A DNA stretch of 64,000 nt from Sphingomonas sp. ID1715 (lineage in GTDB: Bacteria > Pseudomonadota > Alphaproteobacteria > Sphingomonadales > Sphingomonadaceae). A program made the position numbers and the translations under genes. The notes beneath the pieces are model-generated. The model made no database searches. It worked only from the letters and a program-made list of their open reading frames with translations, and was not told the DNA's origin. Each line of letters begins with the position of its first letter. Position 1 is the stretch's first letter. The DNA lies in NCBI RefSeq assembly GCF_013044515.1, contig NZ_JABEPR010000001.1:124001-188000 (forward strand), in the 5' to 3' direction. Positions 1 to 8,204 of this stretch are shown one piece after another.

Positions 1-2
1 GC

Positions 3-110
3 TTTTCCGGGAACATCTCGCGCACGGCGAGCTTCATCGGCATGGAGCGTTCGGCACTTCACCGGAAGCTGAAGCTGCTGGGCCTCGCCGATGTGAAGGA
101 CGAAGAGTAG
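3..110 (+). CDS. ntrX: NtrX-type response regulator, C-terminal end only
   Basis: Only the last 35 codons are inside the window, ending at a TAG. They encode a Fis-type helix-turn-helix with the segment [19 protein letters not shown], which is the DNA-binding end typical of NtrC-family regulators and closely matches NtrX. NtrX is the response regulator of the NtrY/NtrX pair that senses nitrogen and redox state in alphaproteobacteria. In this group ntrX is commonly followed by hfq and hflX, as here. The receiver and AAA+ domains lie outside the window, so the assignment rests on the C-terminal motif and gene order. Confidence 0.8.
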   Translation, partial: FSGNISRTASFIGMERSALHRKLKLLGLADVKDEE

Positions 111-198
111 CGACTCGACGCTCCGTGGCTTTGCGGCTATGGAGCGGGCGCTTCCACAGGGGGAGCCGAGAAGCCGCCAACAAGAGCGGAGGCATGAC

Positions 199-684
199 AT
201 GGCCGACAGGGTCAATAATCTTCAGGACATCTTCCTGAATTCGTTACGCAAGTCGAAGACGCCGGTGACCATGTTCCTGGTCAAGGGCGTCAAGCTTCAG
301 GGCATCATTACCTGGTTCGACAATTTCTCGGTGCTGCTGCGCCGGGATGGCAATTCGCAGCTTGTCTACAAGCATGCGATATCGACTGTGATGCCGGCTG
401 GTCCCGTCGATCTCGCGCTGATCGAGAAGGCGTTCACCGACGGACAGAAGAAATCGGGCGGCCTGCAGGAAGTGTTCCTCAATGCCGTTCGCCGCAGCGA
501 AGAGCCGGTAACGATGTTCCTCGTGAACGGCGTGATGCTGCAGGGGGAGGTGGCGGCATTCGACCTGTTCTGCCTGCTGCTTCGTCGCGAGAGCCAGACG
601 CAATTGGTCTACAAGCATGCCATCTCGACCGTGCAGCCGGCGCATCCGCTGAATCTGGCTGAAGAGCAGGCGCAGGGCGACTGA
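199..684 (+). CDS. hfq: RNA chaperone Hfq with two fused Sm domains
   Basis: Hfq binds small RNAs and mRNAs and promotes their pairing. This 161-residue protein contains two complete Hfq domains, about residues 5-66 and 87-147, joined by a 20-residue linker. Both carry an LQ(D/E)xFLN start and the Sm2 motif YKHAIST. Ordinary bacterial Hfq is a hexamer of single domains, so this one could form a trimer of two-domain chains (inference). Domain 2 has GVMLQG where domain 1 has GVKLQG, losing a lysine that corresponds to the distal-face K31 of E. coli Hfq. The ATG at 199 was chosen over an upstream ATG at 139 because it starts the Hfq domain and follows a GCGGAGG ribosome binding site. Confidence 0.95.
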   Translation: MADRVNNLQDIFLNSLRKSKTPVTMFLVKGVKLQGIITWFDNFSVLLRRDGNSQLVYKHAISTVMPAGPVDLALIEKAFTDGQKKSGGLQEVFLNAVRRSEEPVTMFLVNGVMLQGEVAAFDLFCLLLRRESQTQLVYKHAISTVQPAHPLNLAEEQAQGD

Positions 685-727
685 AGCACCCGTTTGATCG
701 GGTGGCGATCGTTCCTATCTGTAGGCC

Positions 728-2023
728 ATGACCGGCTTCCAGCGTGACTATGACGAATTCGCCCGCGGCGCTCGCGCGGTGATCGCCTATCCCGACCTGC
801 GCAATGCGGACGGGCGGGACACGTCCGCACGCCTGGACGAGGCTGCGGGCCTTGCCGAAGCCATCGGCATCGAAGTGGTCGAGCGGCTGGCTTTTCGCGT
901 GCGCGCGCCCAAGCCCGCCACCCTGTTCGGCAGCGGCCAGGTCGAGGAGATCGCCACCGCGGTCCGCGCGCAGGAAGCGGATTTGGTCATCGTCGACGGC
1001 GCGATCACGCCGGTGCAACAGCGTAACCTGGAGGAGGGGACCAAGGCCAAGGTCATCGACCGCACGGGCCTCATTCTGGAAATATTCGGCGAGCGTGCAG
1101 CCACTGCCGAGGGCCGGCTGCAGGTCGAACTCGCCCATCTCGACTATCAGGCGGGACGGCTGGTGCGCAGCTGGACCCACCTCGAGCGGCAGCGCGGCGG
1201 CTTCGGCTTCCTCGGCGGCCCCGGTGAAACGCAGATCGAGGCCGACCGCCGGCTGATCCGCGACCGCATGGCCAAGCTGCGGCGGGAACTGGAGACGGTC
1301 AGCCGCACGCGCACGCTCCACCGCGACCGACGCAAGCGAGCGCCGTGGCCGGTAATCGCGCTGGTCGGTTACACCAATGCCGGCAAGTCGACGCTGTTCA
1401 ACCGCCTGACCGGAGCGGACGTGATGGCGGAAAATCTGCTGTTCGCGACGCTCGACCCAACCATGCGGCAGATCGCGCTGCCGGGCCTCGATAAGGCGAT
1501 TCTTTCGGACACGGTCGGCTTCGTGTCCGACCTGCCGACGCAGCTCGTCGCCGCCTTTCGGGCGACGCTCGAGGAGGTCATTTCCGCCGATCTAATCATC
1601 CATGTCCGTGACATTGCCCATCCAGACAGCGATTCCCAGCGCGCCGACGTCGAACGTGTGCTGGCGGAGATCGGCGCCGAGGCGCCCAAGATCGAGGCGT
1701 GGAACAAGCTCGACAGCCTCGATCCAGAGCAGCGCAGCCTGGTAGAGGCCGATGCCGCGCGCCGGGACGATGTCGTCCTGATCTCCGCGCTTGGCGGGGA
1801 AGGGGTGGACCGTCTCACCCGCCTGGTTTCCGATCGGTTAACCACTGCCAATCGCCTGCGACATATCGAGCTGCCGCTGACCGAGGGCGCTGCGGCGGCC
1901 TGGCTGCACGAGCATGGCGAAGTGGTCGGCCAGGAGACGATCGATGGCGACCGCATCGCCTATGACGTGCGCCTGTCGGACGCGGAATATAGCCGCTTTC
2001 AGGCTCGTTCCTTCGCCTGCTAA
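728..2023 (+). CDS. hflX: GTPase HflX, ribosome-associated
   Basis: HflX is a GTPase that binds the 50S subunit and splits stalled or heat-damaged ribosomes. The 431-residue product has the N-terminal HflX domain, the GGFGFLGGPGE glycine-rich segment (about 157-167), a basic coiled-coil linker, and a Ras-like G domain with G1 GYTNAGKST (about 214-222), G3 DTVGF (261-265) and G4 NKLD. The full family length is present. It starts 43 nt after hfq and is probably cotranscribed with it, as in many proteobacteria. It runs convergently into mazG, and a palindromic repeat fills the junction. Confidence 0.96.
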   Translation: MTGFQRDYDEFARGARAVIAYPDLRNADGRDTSARLDEAAGLAEAIGIEVVERLAFRVRAPKPATLFGSGQVEEIATAVRAQEADLVIVDGAITPVQQRNLEEGTKAKVIDRTGLILEIFGERAATAEGRLQVELAHLDYQAGRLVRSWTHLERQRGGFGFLGGPGETQIEADRRLIRDRMAKLRRELETVSRTRTLHRDRRKRAPWPVIALVGYTNAGKSTLFNRLTGADVMAENLLFATLDPTMRQIALPGLDKAILSDTVGFVSDLPTQLVAAFRATLEEVISADLIIHVRDIAHPDSDSQRADVERVLAEIGAEAPKIEAWNKLDSLDPEQRSLVEADAARRDDVVLISALGGEGVDRLTRLVSDRLTTANRLRHIELPLTEGAAAAWLHEHGEVVGQETIDGDRIAYDVRLSDAEYSRFQARSFAC

Positions 2024-2024
2024 T

Positions 2025-2099
2025 CCGCTCGTCCCGAGCGAAGTCGAGGGGCGGAAAGCGCGCCCTCCGACTACGCTTCGCTCCGCTCAGGACGAGCGG
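2025..2099. repeat. Paired palindromic repeat, CGAAGTCGAG family
   Basis: Inverted arms of 16 nt at 2025-2040 and 2084-2099 match with one mismatch and enclose a GC-rich loop. The left arm continues into the CGAGCGAAGTCGAG core that recurs at 35927-36001 and 37822-37896. It begins just after the hflX stop and contains the last ten codons of mazG, so it could act as a two-way terminator. No T-tract follows. Confidence 0.75.
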
Positions 2100-2841
2100 A
2101 AGATTTTGCTCGCAGCCAAAGTTCTTCCTTTTCTTCCAGGGAGCGTTCGACAAAGCTCTGGTCCATCGCTTCCATCAGGCGGAAGCGGCGTTCGAACTTT
2201 TCGTTCGCGCGGCGCAGCGCGGCTTCCGGGTCGATCTTCAGATGCCGTGCGAAGTTGACGACGGCGAAGAGCAAATCGCCGACTTCCTCTTCCACGCTCT
2301 CGGGTGGGGCCGAAGCGATTTCGTCCAGTTCTTCGAGGATCTTGGCGCGGGCGCCGCTGGCGTCGGGCCAATCGAAGCCGGTGCGCGCGGCACGCTTCTG
2401 CAGCTTTTCGGCGCGCAGCAAGGCGGGCAGCGCCCGCGCGACGCCGGCAAGAGCACTCGAATCGTCCTTGGCGGCACGCTCGGCGGCCTTGACGGCTTCC
2501 CAGCCGGGGGATGCGCCGTCGCCGAACACATGCGGATGACGACGCTCCATCTTGTCGGAAATGGCGGTGAGCACGTCCGCAAGGTCGAAGGCGCCAAGTT
2601 CCTCGGCCATGCGTGCGTGGAACACGACCTGCAGCGCTAGATCGCCGAGTTCGTCTTTCAGCGCCTCGAGGTCGTCTCGCTCGATCGCGTCGGCGACCTC
2701 ATAGGCTTCCTCGATCGTATAGGGCGCGATAGTGGCGAAGGTCTGCTGGACATCCCATTCGCAGCCATGCTCAGGGTCGCGCAGACGCGCCATAATGGCG
2801 GCGAGCTTTTGCAGTGCGAGGGGGCCAGATTGTTCGTCCAT
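2071..2841 (-). CDS. mazG: Nucleoside triphosphate pyrophosphohydrolase MazG
   Basis: MazG hydrolyses non-canonical or excess NTPs to NMP and pyrophosphate. The 256-residue protein has the tandem MazG domains: EEAYE (44-48) followed by ELGD (64-67) in the first, and EELDE followed by EEEVGDLLF in the second, which are the metal-binding E/D helices. The final residues SSARPERSEA and the TGA-side junction are encoded by the palindromic repeat described at 2025-2099, so the end of the protein is probably not ancestral. A dif-like site occupies the 36-nt gap upstream of the start. Confidence 0.94.
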   Translation of the reverse strand: MDEQSGPLALQKLAAIMARLRDPEHGCEWDVQQTFATIAPYTIEEAYEVADAIERDDLEALKDELGDLALQVVFHARMAEELGAFDLADVLTAISDKMERRHPHVFGDGASPGWEAVKAAERAAKDDSSALAGVARALPALLRAEKLQKRAARTGFDWPDASGARAKILEELDEIASAPPESVEEEVGDLLFAVVNFARHLKIDPEAALRRANEKFERRFRLMEAMDQSFVERSLEEKEELWLRAKSSARPERSEA

Positions 2842-2845
2842 TTCA

Positions 2846-2873
2846 GAGTCCGATAATATACATTATGTAAAGC
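2846..2873. other. Candidate XerCD recombination site (dif-like)
   Basis: The 28-bp segment has an 11-bp arm, a 6-bp TATACA centre and a TTATGTAAAGC arm. Read on the minus strand, the core CATAATGTATATTAT is identical to the core of E. coli dif. About 18 of 28 positions match E. coli dif in either orientation. It is strikingly AT-rich for this genome and fills the gap between mazG and the upstream operon. Gene direction changes from + (hfq, hflX) to a long minus-strand block nearby, as expected at a replication terminus. It could instead be a promoter element of mazG, but no well-spaced -35/-10 pair is visible. Confidence 0.55.
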
Positions 2874-2877
2874 ACGA

Positions 2878-3501
2878 TCATGTTCCGCTGCTCCGAGCAG
2901 GCTGCTTCGGCTCAAGGACAAGGCTTTGTCCCTCCACCCTCCAGCTGCGCAGCGAAGACAGGAAGTTCATGCCGAGGACGTTGGTGTCACCGAATGCCGG
3001 CGCCACCACGACCGCCAGATCGGTCGCGACGATGGGCCCGACGCTGAGCCGTTCGACACGCGCGCGGCGTGCTTCGACCGGACCATTGGCCGTGTTGATC
3101 AACACCGGAAACCCGCCGCTGTTGACGGCAACACCGGCGTCTCGCGCGGTGTCGCTCGACAATGCCGTGGTTGTCGCGCCGCTGTCGATCAGGAACCGGA
3201 CGGACGTGCCGTTAACCCGGGCGCGCACCCAGAAATGCCCGTCGGGCGCCATCGGCACGCGCAAGCTGCCGCCGATGGTCTGGCCACGTTCGCCGAGCAC
3301 ATCGCCGCCGACGCGCTGTGCCACCGCGCTCAGTTCCTCACGATAGCTATAGCCGACCAACAGTGCCGCGAAGATCAGCACCCAGCCCGCGGCCATCCGC
3401 GCGGCCTGTCCCAATGGCAGCCGCCGCGCGAGCAGGCTCGACCCGACGAGCACCAGCATCAAGGCGGTGCCGATCAGCTGCGCCGCCTGGCCGTCGTTCA
3501 A
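2878..3501 (-). CDS. Membrane-anchored retropepsin-like aspartic protease
   Basis: The 207-residue protein has two N-terminal hydrophobic segments (about 8-24 and 35-51) followed by a clan AA aspartic protease domain. The catalytic signature is LIDSGATTT (about 104-112), and a second conserved segment VLGMNFLSSL lies near the end. Such single-domain proteases (TIGR02281 type) must dimerise to form an active site, like retropepsins. The substrate is unknown. Its start overlaps the stop of the upstream MBL hydrolase gene by 4 nt (ATGA), so it is the last gene of the mltB-to-protease run. Confidence 0.85.
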   Translation of the reverse strand: MNDGQAAQLIGTALMLVLVGSSLLARRLPLGQAARMAAGWVLIFAALLVGYSYREELSAVAQRVGGDVLGERGQTIGGSLRVPMAPDGHFWVRARVNGTSVRFLIDSGATTTALSSDTARDAGVAVNSGGFPVLINTANGPVEARRARVERLSVGPIVATDLAVVVAPAFGDTNVLGMNFLSSLRSWRVEGQSLVLEPKQPARSSGT

Positions 3502-4262
3502 AACTCGATTACCTGATTGTCGAAGCCCGGTTCGACTCCGCTCGGCAGTTCGGCGACCAAGCTCCTGTAATCCATGGAGTTGTCCATGTGAGTCAGCAGC
3601 GTTAGCCGGGGCGACAGCGCATCGGCCCAGCCTAGCACTTCGGCCAGATGCGGATGCGTCGGGTGCGGCCGCCGGCGCAGCGCATCAACGATCCAGAGGT
3701 CGAGCCCGGCATAATGGGTCAGCATCGCAGCGGTCATCGCGTGGAAGTCGGTCGCGTAGCCCACCGCGTGCTCGTCGGCCTCGAAGCGCAGGCCGGCCGA
3801 CGTGATCGAGCCATGCGGCTGGTCGACCGTGCGCACGACAATGTCGCCGATCGTCATCTCGTCCCTCAGCTCGGCAAGGCTGCAGGTGGCCGGATAACCG
3901 TCTGCGCCTTCGAACACATAGCCGAACCGGCGCATCAGCACCGCGATGGTCGCCGGCCGTGCAAAGCCGGCAATGGGCGCGCCGCCATTATGGTAAAGCT
4001 GGCGTAAGTCATCGAGGCCGTGGACATGATCGGCATGATCGTGCGTCCAGATGACTGCATCGATCTGCGCCGTGCCGGCGTCGAGCAGCTGCATGCGCAG
4101 GTCTGGCGAGGTATCGACGAGAATGCGCGTGCACGCGGTTTCGACGAGGATGGAGACCCGGCGGCGAGCATTGCGTGGCTCGGCCGGGTCGCACTGCCCC
4201 CAGTCATTCCCGATCCGTGGCACGCCGGACGAGGTCCCGCAGCCGAGGATCGTGACCTTCAT
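3498..4262 (-). CDS. MBL-fold metallohydrolase, PhnP-like
   Basis: The 254-residue protein starts with ILGCGTSSGVPRIG and has the metal-binding motif THDHADHVHGL, further histidines in QPHGS and a closing LLTHMDNSMDY segment. This is the architecture of small metallo-beta-lactamase hydrolases near PhnP, which cleave cyclic phosphodiesters. The natural substrate cannot be read from the sequence. It overlaps tatD by 4 nt; the metG-tatD-MBL order is common in alphaproteobacteria. Confidence 0.87.
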   Translation of the reverse strand: MKVTILGCGTSSGVPRIGNDWGQCDPAEPRNARRRVSILVETACTRILVDTSPDLRMQLLDAGTAQIDAVIWTHDHADHVHGLDDLRQLYHNGGAPIAGFARPATIAVLMRRFGYVFEGADGYPATCSLAELRDEMTIGDIVVRTVDQPHGSITSAGLRFEADEHAVGYATDFHAMTAAMLTHYAGLDLWIVDALRRRPHPTHPHLAEVLGWADALSPRLTLLTHMDNSMDYRSLVAELPSGVEPGFDNQVIEF

Positions 4263-5035
4263 GCGGTAGCCTTGGTGAACAGCGCGCGGAAGTTGCGCGT
4301 CGTCGTCTCCGCCAAGGCTTCGACGCTGGTGCCGCGCAATTCGGCCAGGAACCGCGCCGTATCCGCCAGGAAGGCCGGCTCGCAGGTCCTGCCCCGGTGC
4401 GGCACCGGTGCGAGGAACGGCGCGTCGGTTTCGATCAGCAGCCGATCGCCCGGCAAGCGCCGGGCCGTCTCCTGCAGGTCGCGCGCATTCTTGAATGTCA
4501 CGATACCCGAAAGCGAGATAAAAAGGCCGAGTTGCAGTGCCTTGTCGGCGAATGCTCCGCTGGCGGTAAAGCAGTGAATTACGCCGGTATAGGCGCCCTT
4601 CCCCATCTCGTCTGCCAATATGTCAGCGGTGTCTTCCTCGGCATCCCGAGTGTGGACGATCAGGGGCAGCCCTGTTTCGCGTGCGGCGGCGATGTGCGCG
4701 CGAAAGCTCGCGCGCTGCCGGTCGCGGTCGCTATGATCGTAATAGTAATCGAGGCCGGTCTCGCCGATCGCGATCACCTTCGGATGCGCTGCCTTGGCGA
4801 CCAGTTTGGCAGTATCCACGTCCGGATGTGCGTCGGCTTCGTGCGGGTGGATGCCGACCGACGCCCAAATCTGCGGATCCGTCTCGGCCGTGCCGATGAT
4901 CGCATCCCATTCGTTCTCACGCGTCGAAATGTTCAGCATCGTGCCCACGCCCGCCGTCCGCGCCCGCGCGATCGTACCGGCCTGATCCTCGACCAGGCCC
5001 TTATAGTTCAGATGGCAATGGCTGTCGGTGAACAT
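4259..5035 (-). CDS. tatD: TatD family metal-dependent hydrolase
   Basis: The product (258 residues) is a TIM-barrel metal-dependent nuclease of the TatD/YcfH group. Visible motifs are DSHCHL at the start, GETGLDYYYD, HTRDAEED and TDAPFLAP near the end, which hold the metal ligands. TatD proteins have 3'-5' exonuclease activity on single-stranded DNA or RNA in characterised members. The ATG at 5035 is preferred over upstream ones because it opens the domain and overlaps the metG stop as TGATG, indicating translational coupling. Confidence 0.93.
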   Translation of the reverse strand: MFTDSHCHLNYKGLVEDQAGTIARARTAGVGTMLNISTRENEWDAIIGTAETDPQIWASVGIHPHEADAHPDVDTAKLVAKAAHPKVIAIGETGLDYYYDHSDRDRQRASFRAHIAAARETGLPLIVHTRDAEEDTADILADEMGKGAYTGVIHCFTASGAFADKALQLGLFISLSGIVTFKNARDLQETARRLPGDRLLIETDAPFLAPVPHRGRTCEPAFLADTARFLAELRGTSVEALAETTTRNFRALFTKATA

Positions 5036-6552
5036 CAGGCCGGCAGCTCGAGCCGGGGAAAGATCGGGCTCGGCGGCTGCAGTTGCGCGGAGTCGATCCA
5101 GCTCCGGTCGTCCAGGTCCGCAAAACTCCTGGCATCGACGCCGAGAAGGTCGAGCAGTTTGTCGGCGGAAGCGGGAATGATCGGGCGTATCGCGATGGCG
5201 AGGTCGCGGATCGCCAGCAGCAAGGTGCGCAGCACGGCCTCCATCCGCTCCGGGTCGGTCTTGCGCAGCGCCCACGGCGCCTGCGCGTCGACATATTGGT
5301 TGCAGGCGAACACGGCCCGCATCCAGGCCTCGCATCCCTGGGCGAGTGCAAGTTGCTGGAAGGCCGCGGGCAGTTCTTCACGGCATGCGCGCGAGACGGC
5401 GTCGAGCAGTTCAGCATCGGCAGGATCGCCGCGCCCGGCTGTCGGCACGCGCCCGAGGTTCTTCGCTATGAAGCTGAGCACCCGCTGCGCCAGATTGCCG
5501 AAGCTGTTGGCAAGATCGGCATTGGCGCGGGTGACGATCGCCTCGTCCGAATAACTGCCATCCTGGCCGAAATTGACCTCGCGCAGCAGGAAATAGCGCA
5601 GTGCATCGACGCCATAACGCTCCGCCAGCTCCATGGGATCGACGACATTGCCGGCCGATTTGGACATCTTCTCGCCACGGTGAAGCAGGAATCCATGCGC
5701 GAACACGGCTTTCGGCAGGGGAATGCCCGCGGACATCAGGAAGGCCGGCCAATAGACGGTGTGGAAGCGCGTGATGTCCTTGCCGATGATATGGACATCA
5801 GCCGGCCAGAACGGTGCGTCGCCCGGATAGCCGACGCCCGTCAGATAGGACGTCAAGGCGTCGACCCAGACATACATGACGTGCCCGTCCGATCCGGGAA
5901 CCTTCACGCCCCAATCGAAGCTGGTGCGCGAGACCGATAGATCGGCGAGCCCGCCTTCGACGAAGCGCAGCACTTCATTGCGGCGGCTCTCGGGCCGGAC
6001 GAAGTCCGGATTGGCCGCATAGTGGTCGAGCAATGGCTGCTGGTATTTGGACAGGCGGAAGAACCAGGTCTCTTCCACCGTCCATTCGACTGGGGTGCCC
6101 TGAGGCGAGAGCTTCTGCCCCCCTTCCCCCTCGACCAGTTCCTTCTCGTCGTAAAAGGCCTCGTCACGGACCGAGTACCAGCCTTCGTAGCGGCCGAGAT
6201 ACAGATCGCCATTCGCTTCCATCGCCTGCCAGATGGCGCGGCTCGCTTCGTGATGGGCGGGCTCCGTGGTACGAATGAACCGATCGAAACTGATGTTAAG
6301 GATGCGGTCCATCTCCTGGAAATAGCTAGACATTTCGTCGGCAAGCGCCCGCGTCTCGACGCCGCGGTCGCGCGCCGTCTGGGCCATTTTCAGGCCGTGC
6401 TCGTCCGTGCCGGTCAGGAAGAAGGTCTCGCGGCCCATCATCCGCTGGAACCGCGCGATCGCGTCAGTGGCGATCGCTTCATAGGCATGGCCGATATGCG
6501 GACGGCCATTCGGGTAGGCGATGGCAGTGGTGATGTAGAAGCGGTCGGCCAT
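5035..6552 (-). CDS. metG: Methionyl-tRNA synthetase
   Basis: The enzyme charges tRNA-Met. The 505-residue protein has the class I signature PHIGH (18-22) and KMSKS in GEKMSKSAGNV near residue 300, followed by the helical anticodon-binding domain. It lacks the CxxC zinc knuckle cysteines in the connective region and has no C-terminal tRNA-binding (Trbp111-like) domain, so it is the compact zinc-free form. It is preceded by holB with a 3-nt gap and overlaps tatD. Confidence 0.97.
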   Translation of the reverse strand: MADRFYITTAIAYPNGRPHIGHAYEAIATDAIARFQRMMGRETFFLTGTDEHGLKMAQTARDRGVETRALADEMSSYFQEMDRILNISFDRFIRTTEPAHHEASRAIWQAMEANGDLYLGRYEGWYSVRDEAFYDEKELVEGEGGQKLSPQGTPVEWTVEETWFFRLSKYQQPLLDHYAANPDFVRPESRRNEVLRFVEGGLADLSVSRTSFDWGVKVPGSDGHVMYVWVDALTSYLTGVGYPGDAPFWPADVHIIGKDITRFHTVYWPAFLMSAGIPLPKAVFAHGFLLHRGEKMSKSAGNVVDPMELAERYGVDALRYFLLREVNFGQDGSYSDEAIVTRANADLANSFGNLAQRVLSFIAKNLGRVPTAGRGDPADAELLDAVSRACREELPAAFQQLALAQGCEAWMRAVFACNQYVDAQAPWALRKTDPERMEAVLRTLLLAIRDLAIAIRPIIPASADKLLDLLGVDARSFADLDDRSWIDSAQLQPPSPIFPRLELPA

Positions 6553-6555
6553 GGC

Positions 6556-7581
6556 TCAGCCTTTAGCGGCTGAGCCACCTTGGGCAAGCGCGGCCACATA
6601 GGAGCCGAGCTGGAACACGGTCGCCTGCGGGTCGAGCGAAAGGCCGATCGCACCCGAGGCGAGGTCGCGCGCCTTGCTCCAGTTGACGAGCGCCTGCTCC
6701 AGCGCCGGCCCCTGCCGGGCCTTGGCCTGCGCGGCGATGAAGGCGGGCGCCCGCTCCAGAAACGCCTCATAGCGTGGCTGCGCCGCCTTTAGAGACAAGG
6801 TCTTGGCGAGCGACACCCTGGTGGCGTTGCTCGGATCGCCCGTCCTAGCGAGCTGGTCGAGCGCCGTGTCGAGCGCGCCGATGTCCAGCCCGGCAAAGCG
6901 CAGCGCCTGGCCGGGGGCGCCCTCTCCCGCGTTTATGAGCGCGTCGAGCTCCGCCCCGCTCGCCTCCGGCAGATGCGACTGCAGGACGGCGCGCATGTTC
7001 TCGTCATCAAGCGGGAGAAAGCGGAGGGTTCGGCAGCGGGATCGGATCGTGGGCAGCAAGCGGCCGGGCATGTGACTCACGAGGAAGAAGACGGTGCCGG
7101 CGGGCGGCTCCTCCAGGCTCTTCAGAAGGGCGTTGGCCGCGCCCCGCTCCATGTCGTCCGCAGCGTCGATGACAATGGCGCGGCGGTTCGACAGCGAGGG
7201 CGCCACCGAGAGGATGCGGTCGAGCCAGCGGATCTGGATCACCTTGATGTTGCGGCCCAGCGCCTCGTCGCCCTTGCGCTCGTCGAGCGGCAGCACCTCG
7301 TCCGGCTTCTTCCAGACCTCGCGCTCGACCAGACGATAGTCCGGGTGGCTGCGCGCGGCGAAGAGCTTGGCGATGCGGTGTTCGGGATCGACGTCGAGGC
7401 CCTCACCGTCTACGTTCGGATCGGCAGCCTCGGCGAGCAGACGCAGCGCCGCGGCCTTGGCAAAGCTCGCCTTGCCAACGCCTTTCGGCCCGACGAGCAG
7501 CCAGGCATGGTGCAGCCGCTCGCCGCGCATCGTGTTGAGAAAGGCCGCGCTTTGCGCCTCCTGCCCGAGGAGCGGTGTCAC
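6556..7581 (-). CDS. holB: DNA polymerase III delta-prime subunit
   Basis: The subunit is part of the clamp loader that opens the beta sliding clamp. The 341-residue protein has an AAA+ fold with GPKGVGKAS in place of the Walker A, a SLEEPP segment, and the arginine-finger type SRC motif (SRCRTLRF). The Walker A reads GKA rather than GK(S/T), in keeping with the non-ATPase role of delta-prime. The zinc-binding cysteines of the E. coli protein are not evident. It overlaps tmk by 4 nt, a classic tmk-holB pair. Confidence 0.93.
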   Translation of the reverse strand: MTPLLGQEAQSAAFLNTMRGERLHHAWLLVGPKGVGKASFAKAAALRLLAEAADPNVDGEGLDVDPEHRIAKLFAARSHPDYRLVEREVWKKPDEVLPLDERKGDEALGRNIKVIQIRWLDRILSVAPSLSNRRAIVIDAADDMERGAANALLKSLEEPPAGTVFFLVSHMPGRLLPTIRSRCRTLRFLPLDDENMRAVLQSHLPEASGAELDALINAGEGAPGQALRFAGLDIGALDTALDQLARTGDPSNATRVSLAKTLSLKAAQPRYEAFLERAPAFIAAQAKARQGPALEQALVNWSKARDLASGAIGLSLDPQATVFQLGSYVAALAQGGSAAKG

Positions 7582-8204
7582 GGCAGCAGGTCCGCAAGCT
7601 GGCCCAGCAGACGTTCCGTCACCTGCTCGGCGCTCCCTGAAGCATCGACGAGGCGAACCCGGTCAGGATCTTGCCGCGCGAACTCGCGAAATGCCGCGAC
7701 CACCTCCGCGTGAAAGTCCGGGTCACGGCCCCCGATCCGGTCCGAGGACCCACCGTCCCGCGCATGCGCACGTGCGGCCGCTTCCTCATCGGCCAGGTCC
7801 AGCACCAGGGTGCGATCAGGCAGCACGCCGCCGCTACCGATCGCATGCAGGCGCAGCACATTATCGTCGCCCAGACCCCCTGCAATTCCCTGGTATGCAC
7901 GCGAACTGTCGAGAAAACGGTCGCAGACGACCCATTTGCCGGCTTGCACTGCGGGGCGAATGGTCTTGGCGAGATGATCCGCGCGTGCGGCGGCGAAAAG
8001 CAGCGCTTCGGACGGCATCGACCAACGGTCGCCCTCGCCCTCGAGCAGCAGCCCGCGGATGGCCTCGGCGCCATCGCTGCCACCCGGCTCTCGCGTCAGC
8101 ACCACGTCCAGGCCGCGGGCGCGGAGCGCATCGGCGAGGCGGCGCGCCTGCGTGGACTTGCCGACCCCTTCGCCGCCCTCGAGCGTGATGAATTTGCCGC
8201 TCAA
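7578..8204 (-). CDS. tmk: Thymidylate kinase
   Basis: The enzyme phosphorylates dTMP to dTDP. The 208-residue protein has the P-loop GGEGVGKST (10-18), the TREPGGS segment that binds the nucleotide, and the DRFLDSSRAYQG motif. Length and order of motifs are typical. Both ends overlap neighbours by 4 nt (dacA-type upstream, holB downstream), so its translation is probably coupled to both. Confidence 0.96.
   Translation of the reverse strand: MSGKFITLEGGEGVGKSTQARRLADALRARGLDVVLTREPGGSDGAEAIRGLLLEGEGDRWSMPSEALLFAAARADHLAKTIRPAVQAGKWVVCDRFLDSSRAYQGIAGGLGDDNVLRLHAIGSGGVLPDRTLVLDLADEEAAARAHARDGGSSDRIGGRDPDFHAEVVAAFREFARQDPDRVRLVDASGSAEQVTERLLGQLADLLP

Noticed and set aside
139-198. Upstream ATG of hfq at 139
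   Set aside because: Extra 20 residues ([10 protein letters not shown]...) are not Hfq-like and lie before a strong ribosome binding site at 186-192.
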